Shown one piece after another: positions 14,931 to 18,558 of a stretch of DNA of 18,558 bases. The notes beneath the pieces were generated by a model. That model was not told the DNA's origin, did no database searches, and was given only the letters and a program-made list of their open reading frames with translations. Positions within the stretch are counted from its first letter, which is position 1. Every line of letters begins with the position of its first letter. The translations under genes were made by a program, and so were the position numbers. The DNA is from Oscillospiraceae bacterium (lineage in GTDB: Bacteria > Bacillota > Clostridia > Oscillospirales > Ruminococcaceae), in assembly GCA_020024185.1 (NCBI GenBank), contig JAHHUD010000027.1, positions 1-18,558 of the forward strand, given 5' to 3'.

Positions 14931-15590
14931 CTATTCATCTTTTTCAATTTCACTATAAAGATAGTCCAGTGCATCTCCTATATATCCAATTTGGTCAATA
15001 AGTCCTTCTTTTACTGCCATATTACCATCAAGACAAGTTCCCATATCCATAATTAAATCTCCATTTTTAGTCATTAATTTGGAAAATTTTGCCTTGGAAA
15101 TTTTTGAGTTTTCAGAAACAAAATTGGATACTCTATCCTGAATAGAATCCAGGTAATTCATTGTTTGATTTGTTGCAAGAACTGTGCCACTATGACGCAC
15201 TGGATGAACTGTCATAGTTGCAGTTGGAACTATGAAGGATTTTTTTGCACTTACTGCAAGAGGAATACCAATTGAATGTCCACCACCAAGCACCAAGCTT
15301 GCCGTTGGCTTTGTTATTCCACGTATAAGCTCTGCAATTGCAAGACCTGCCTCTACATCTCCCCCAACAGTGTTTAAAATCACCAAAAGTCCTTTAATAT
15401 CAGGGTCTTCTTGTACCGATATCAATTGTGGGATAACATGCTCATATTTTGTTGTTTTCATTTGATTATTTGATTCAAAATGTCCTTCAATCTGACCTAT
15501 AATAGTAAGACAATGTATTGGATATTTACCTTTTGTTGTATTCACAAGCCCTTGCTCATTATTTATATTTTCATTTTCTTCTTTTTCCAT
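14931..15590 (-). CDS. tepA: ClpP-like serine protease, TepA type
   Basis: 219-residue ClpP/crotonase-fold protein. The segments NTVGGDVEAGLAIAELIR (73-90) and LVLGGGHSIGIPLAVSA (99-115) place the nucleophile at S106; the histidine is H129 in MTVHPVRHSG, and D188 in LDGNMAVKEGLID is the third candidate. This is the translocation-enhancing protein TepA (YmfB) subfamily, in which the ClpP core lacks ATPase-docking features; B. subtilis has tepA beside spoIIIE, as here. The first 22 residues are charged and show no classical signal peptide. AGGAGG is 8 bases before the ATG. The gap to ftsK is 147 bases with no convincing terminator, so read-through is possible. Substrate is not established; the subfamily call is good. 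Confidence 0.88.
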   Translation of the reverse strand: MEKEENENINNEQGLVNTTKGKYPIHCLTIIGQIEGHFESNNQMKTTKYEHVIPQLISVQEDPDIKGLLVILNTVGGDVEAGLAIAELIRGITKPTASLVLGGGHSIGIPLAVSAKKSFIVPTATMTVHPVRHSGTVLATNQTMNYLDSIQDRVSNFVSENSKISKAKFSKLMTKNGDLIMDMGTCLDGNMAVKEGLIDQIGYIGDALDYLYSEIEKDE

Positions 15591-15626
15591 TTTCAGTCCT
15601 CCTTTTATTTTATATTATTATGGACA

Positions 15627-15656
15627 ATAATCTCACGTTTTATTAAAATGTGTAAA
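15627..15656 (-). promoter_or_regulatory. Possible promoter of the tepA-ftsK run
   Basis: On the minus strand TTTACA (15651-15656) and GATTAT (15627-15632) are 18 bases apart, giving a leader of about 30 nt. Both boxes deviate from consensus. It would be back to back with the rex promoter and share its palindrome edge. Confidence 0.35.
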
Positions 15657-15682
15657 CTTGTTTAAATATTTGACAAAGTTTA
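15653..15682. promoter_or_regulatory. 30-bp imperfect palindrome, candidate Rex operator
   Basis: Perfect seven-base ends TAAACTT (15653-15659) and AAGTTTA (15676-15682) surround a self-complementary AAATATTT core (15664-15671); 24 of 30 positions are symmetric by my count. Inside it TTGT and ACAA lie 11 bases apart, close to the clostridial Rex consensus TTGTTAA-N4-TTAACAA, which has a spacing of 10. The -35 of rex falls within it. Confidence 0.45.
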
Positions 15683-15698
15683 ATAATACTTATATAAT
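15670..15698 (+). promoter_or_regulatory. Consensus promoter of rex-degV
   Basis: TTGACA (15670-15675), 17 bases, TATAAT (15693-15698): a perfect sigma-A consensus at both boxes. Start near 15705 gives a leader of about 78 nt. A promoter this strong normally needs a repressor, which fits the palindrome covering the -35. Confidence 0.8.
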
Positions 15699-15782
15699 AA
15701 TTATTATAATTATAGATATAATCCAATGTTATATATAATCCAAAATAAAAATTATAAACAAACTATAAAAAGGCGGTATTTT

Positions 15783-16424
15783 ATGTCAAATTCAAAAGTT
15801 TCATTGCCTGTTATCAGACGTTTACCACGCTATTTCAGATATATTACAGAACTTAAATCAAACGGTAAAACAAGAGTTTCATCTAGCCAATTGGCTGCAG
15901 TTATGGGTTCAACTCCAAGCCAAGTGCGTCAAGACTTTAACTGCTTTGGTGGTTTTGGTCAACAGGGTATTGGTTACAGTGTAGACTTACTATATGATGA
16001 AATTGAACATTTGTTGTTTCCAAACAGCCATATTGATGCAATTTTAATTGGTGCAGGTAGTCTTGGTGCAACTATGGCAAATTTTGTTTTAACAGAAACA
16101 GAAGGTGTAAATCTTAAAGCTATTTTTGACAATAATCAAAATCTTGTTGGCAAAACATTAAGCAATATCAAAATCCACGATGTTGAAACAGTTGTAGATT
16201 ACTGCCAAGAACATAAACCTGAACTTATCATTATCTGTATTCCAAAAGCAGCAGCGGAACAACTTGCTCCTGTTATACTTAAATCCGGTGTTAAAGGTAT
16301 TTGGAACTTTAGCCACTACGATTACAGTGTATATGATAAATCCTTAATTGTTGAAAATGTTCACCTTAGAGATAGCCTTATGGCATTGTCTTATAGAATA
16401 AATCATAGTGAAGACGAGGAATAG
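15783..16424 (+). CDS. rex: Redox-sensing transcriptional repressor Rex
   Basis: 213-residue Rex protein, which binds DNA when NADH/NAD+ is low and lets go when NADH accumulates, controlling fermentation and hydrogen genes. The N-terminal winged helix (8-70) has the diagnostic RLPRYFRYI (13-21) and RQDFNCFGGFGQQGIGYSV (49-67), a version of the RKDLSYFG-FG--G-GY-V signature. The Rossmann dinucleotide-binding part begins at ILIGAGSLGATMANF (87-101, GxGxxG) and ends with the helix ENVHLRDSLMALSYRI that is swapped between subunits. I chose ATG at 15783 since AGGCGG precedes it; a longer in-frame start at 15726 adds a non-conserved tail without ribosome site. degV follows after two bases, so the two are co-transcribed. 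Confidence 0.95.
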   Translation: MSNSKVSLPVIRRLPRYFRYITELKSNGKTRVSSSQLAAVMGSTPSQVRQDFNCFGGFGQQGIGYSVDLLYDEIEHLLFPNSHIDAILIGAGSLGATMANFVLTETEGVNLKAIFDNNQNLVGKTLSNIKIHDVETVVDYCQEHKPELIIICIPKAAAEQLAPVILKSGVKGIWNFSHYDYSVYDKSLIVENVHLRDSLMALSYRINHSEDEE

Positions 16425-16426
16425 TT

Positions 16427-17269
16427 ATGAGTAAATGGACTATCGTTTGTGATTCTTCATGCGATGTATTGTCAATTGACAATCTCGCCCCTGATTGCAC
16501 ATTTAATATTGCACCACTCAAAGTTAATTTTGGTGATACTGTGTTTGTTGATGACGAAACACTTGACCGTGATTTACTTGTGCGTTACGTAACCACAAGC
16601 AAAGAGTCTTCCGGTTCTGCTTGTCCGGCTCCATTTGATTGGCTTCAATATTTTGAACAGGCAGAAAATGTTATCGCCATTACAATTTCAAATAACTTGA
16701 GTGGTTCATACAATTCTGCAATGGTTGCAAAAGAAATGTTTTTAGAAAAATATCCAGACAGAAAAATTCATGTTGTAAACAGCCGTTCTGTGTGTGGTTC
16801 AATGATTTTACTTGCACAAAAAGTTAATGAGCTTATTGCAAAAAACTTATCTTTTGACGAAGTTGTAAATGAAGTTGAAACATATAATAACGACATGCAA
16901 CTTGTTTTCTGCTTGCAAAACTACAATACACTTATTAAAAACGGCAGAATGAATCCACTTGTTGGTGCAGTTGCTTCTGCTTTAGGTATCAGGGCAATTG
17001 CAATTAAATCACCTCTTGGAGAAATCAAGGTTGTTTCAAAACAAAGAGGCGACCATAGTACTTATAAATATATGGTTAATCTTATGGCAGAAAAGAAAAA
17101 TATTTCTGACACCCCAATATATATAAATCATTGCGAAAATGAAGCTGGTGCAAATACCATAAAAAATCTTCTCACAGAGCTTTATGGTTGCAAAAATATT
17201 ACCATTTTAAAAACAAGAGGTCTTTGTTCTTATTACGCAAACCTTGGTGGTATTATTATTTCTTATTAA
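16427..17269 (+). CDS. DegV family fatty-acid-binding protein
   Basis: 280-residue cytoplasmic protein of the DegV/FakB family, which holds a single fatty acid for phosphorylation by the FakA kinase. Family signatures: VCDSSCD near the start (7-13), SGSACPAPFDW (62-72, the usual TSQPSP-F loop), TISNNLSGSYNSA (86-98), NSRSVCGS (118-125), and YNTLIKNGRMNPLVGAVASALGIRAI (166-191). The C-terminal GLCSYYANLGGIIISY replaces the more usual GPGA-G motif. Length is normal (about 280). It starts only two bases after the rex stop, with GAGGAA inside the end of rex as ribosome site, so it is translated coupled to rex. A single kinase partner is not in the window. Lipid specificity cannot be read. Confidence 0.92.
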   Translation: MSKWTIVCDSSCDVLSIDNLAPDCTFNIAPLKVNFGDTVFVDDETLDRDLLVRYVTTSKESSGSACPAPFDWLQYFEQAENVIAITISNNLSGSYNSAMVAKEMFLEKYPDRKIHVVNSRSVCGSMILLAQKVNELIAKNLSFDEVVNEVETYNNDMQLVFCLQNYNTLIKNGRMNPLVGAVASALGIRAIAIKSPLGEIKVVSKQRGDHSTYKYMVNLMAEKKNISDTPIYINHCENEAGANTIKNLLTELYGCKNITILKTRGLCSYYANLGGIIISY

Positions 17270-17276
17270 AAAAATT

Positions 17277-17306
17277 AGTCTGTATCAAAAGATACAGACT
17301 TTTTTA
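17277..17306 (+). terminator. Rho-independent terminator of rex-degV
   Basis: A perfect 10-bp stem AGTCTGTATC (17277-17286) / GATACAGACT (17291-17300) with an AAAA loop, followed by TTTTT. Starts 7 bases after the degV stop. An A-run upstream means it could also act on the converging glsA transcript. Confidence 0.88.
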
Positions 17307-17311
17307 TTGTT

Positions 17312-17338
17312 AAAAATACTATATTAACCAGTATTTTT
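17312..17338 (-). terminator. AT-rich hairpin at the glsA stop, probable terminator
   Basis: AAAAATACT (17312-17320) pairs with AGTATTTTT (17330-17338); nine-base loop. The right arm overlaps the glsA stop codon. The stem is weak and the trailing T-run is part of the arm, so the degV terminator at 17277-17306 may do part of the job. Confidence 0.4.
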
Positions 17339-18294
17339 TAGTAATACTCGTTTATTTTTGCACCTGCAAAAAAGTGCAGTTTCATTTCTCTTGAAAGATA
17401 TTCAAGGGCTTTTATTCCCCAAACACTATTTCCTTTATCATCAAGCTTTGGTGAATAAACTGCAATACCAAAATTTTCTTCAACAGAGGCAACTATTCCT
17501 CCACCAACTCCACTTTTTGCCGGTATTCCAATATCAATTGCAAATTCACCACTTCCGTCATACAAACCACAAGTCACCATAAGTGTTTTTACAATTTTTA
17601 CAATAGAATTATCAATAAGCCTTTCACCTGTAAAAATATTAACTCCGTCATTAGCAAGTACACTTCCAAAATAAGCAAGGTCAATTGCGGTTATCTCAAC
17701 AGAACACATTTTAAAGTATACATCAAGAACTTCTTCAACATCTTTTTCCAAAACACCTTCACTTTTAAGCAGATAGGCTATTGAACGGTTTCTATCTCCA
17801 GACGCTTTTTCCGATAGATAAACTTTTTCAGAAATTTGAATATCGTCTCTGTTGCACAATTTTCTTGTAAGCTCCAAAAAACTAGCAAAAGGAAATGGTG
17901 TATCAATAACACCTGCAACTGCGATTGCTCCTGCATTTATCATTGGGTTTAACGGTATGTGTGTTTTTGTTTCCAATTTTATCATAGAATTAAATGGGTC
18001 ACCTGTTGGTTCAACCCAAACTTTTGAAAAAACTTTTTCTGTCCCTGCTGTCTGTAAAGCCAAAATCAAGCTTATTGTTTTTGAAATACTCTGTATTGTA
18101 AAAAGTGTTTCGCAGTCACCGGCTGTATATATTTTTTTATTATTTGCCACAACTGCAATTCCTAAAGCAGATGGGTCAACATTTTCAAGTTCTGGTATAT
18201 AGCTTGCTACTTTACCTGTATTTTTACAGCTTTTTGCATAATTTAACGATAATTCCACAACTTTTTGCAAATCTTTTGGCGCTGAATTTTCCAT
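17338..18294 (-). CDS. glsA: Glutaminase A (serine-dependent)
   Basis: 318-residue glutaminase of the beta-lactamase/DD-peptidase-like fold that hydrolyses L-glutamine to glutamate and ammonia in the cytoplasm. The catalytic SxxK is S69/K72 in TIQSISKTISL. NPMINAGAI (116-124), VYFKMCSVEIT (192-202), VTCGLYDGSGEFA (240-252) and KSGVGGGIVA (260-269) are the other family blocks, holding the substrate Asn, Tyr and oxyanion region. I chose the ATG at 18292-18294 (MENSAPK): GAGGG lies nine bases upstream, whereas for the ATG three codons earlier it directly abuts the codon. Length is normal (about 305-330). It converges on rex-degV and probably starts from the promoter at 18455-18483. It supplies ammonia for acid tolerance or glutamate for amino-acid fermentation. 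Confidence 0.94.
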   Translation of the reverse strand: MENSAPKDLQKVVELSLNYAKSCKNTGKVASYIPELENVDPSALGIAVVANNKKIYTAGDCETLFTIQSISKTISLILALQTAGTEKVFSKVWVEPTGDPFNSMIKLETKTHIPLNPMINAGAIAVAGVIDTPFPFASFLELTRKLCNRDDIQISEKVYLSEKASGDRNRSIAYLLKSEGVLEKDVEEVLDVYFKMCSVEITAIDLAYFGSVLANDGVNIFTGERLIDNSIVKIVKTLMVTCGLYDGSGEFAIDIGIPAKSGVGGGIVASVEENFGIAVYSPKLDDKGNSVWGIKALEYLSREMKLHFFAGAKINEYY

Positions 18295-18454
18295 TATACA
18301 CATCCCTCTTTTCCATTCATCTATATCACATAAACCTAAATAAAATATTTATAATTTAATATTATATTCTCATATTATGTTTGAAATATAAAACAGCATA
18401 TAACGCACATCTATACTATGTAAATTTTATTAAATTATTATACATAAGTATTAT

Positions 18455-18483
18455 ATTATAAAACAAATCGCTAATCATTTCAA
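18455..18483 (-). promoter_or_regulatory. Sigma-A-type promoter of glsA
   Basis: On the minus strand TTGAAA (18478-18483) and TATAAT (18455-18460) are separated by exactly 17 bases. Transcription from about 18448 would leave a leader of about 150 nt before the ATG. Confidence 0.6.
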
Positions 18484-18486
18484 CAT

Positions 18487-18516
18487 TAATATAGTGTAGT
18501 GTTGAAAACTATATTA
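18487..18516. repeat. 9-bp dyad just upstream of the glsA -35
   Basis: TAATATAGT (18487-18495) and ACTATATTA (18508-18516) are perfect complements with a 12-base spacer. The dyad ends three bases behind the -35 box, where activators commonly bind. Confidence 0.4.
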
Positions 18517-18558
18517 TATTTCTCTCCCAATTTTTCTTTTATAATAAATAAACCATTA

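Noticed and set aside
15726..15782. Longer rex start at 15726
   Set aside because: The extension is not conserved in Rex and lacks a ribosome site, whereas AGGCGG precedes 15783.
1..18558. CRISPR array, prophage, insertion sequence, tRNA or rRNA
   Set aside because: No regularly spaced repeats, transposase or integrase motifs, or RNA gene signatures were seen on either strand.

Overview
The window is AT-rich and looks like a chromosomal segment of a low-GC Gram-positive anaerobe, most likely class Clostridia (Bacillota). Support: strong AGGAGG-type ribosome binding sites, a four-subunit ferredoxin-dependent 2-oxoacid oxidoreductase, a Rex redox repressor, a DegV protein, a DUF1836 protein, and a tepA-ftsK/spoIIIE pair arranged as in Bacillus subtilis. 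Genus cannot be fixed from the sequence alone. I see no transposase, phage gene, CRISPR array, rRNA or tRNA. This is core housekeeping and fermentation territory; the novelty is mostly in regulatory DNA.

Left part (1-4729, minus strand): an XRE-type regulator with its own promoter, then porC-porD-porA-porB, encoding pyruvate:ferredoxin oxidoreductase. The por genes are tightly coupled, have a good sigma-A promoter about 175 nt upstream of porC, and end in a strong terminator.

Middle left (4730-7934): an NhaC-superfamily transporter (minus) and methionine gamma-lyase (plus) diverge from a 545-base AT-rich intergenic region that holds several repeats and dyads. Together they suggest methionine uptake and degradation to methanethiol, ammonia and 2-oxobutyrate. 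The oxobutyrate could be a further substrate for the por enzyme.

Middle (8043-9514, plus): an orphan GNAT-like protein of unknown function and a DUF1836 protein with a TTG start, followed by a bidirectional terminator.

Middle right (9522-15590, minus): tepA, ftsK/spoIIIE, a YgiQ-type radical SAM protein and a membrane-anchored ComEC-like metallo-beta-lactamase-fold protein. The last three overlap end to start and form a probable operon for chromosome translocation plus poorly understood functions.

Right part (15600-18558): rex and degV form a two-gene operon (plus) with a consensus promoter whose -35 box sits in a 30-bp imperfect palindrome, a candidate autoregulatory site. Glutaminase glsA converges on it (minus), with a good promoter about 150 nt upstream and a dyad just behind the -35. 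Taken together, Rex (NADH/NAD+ sensing), Por, MegL and GlsA point to amino-acid and pyruvate fermentation.
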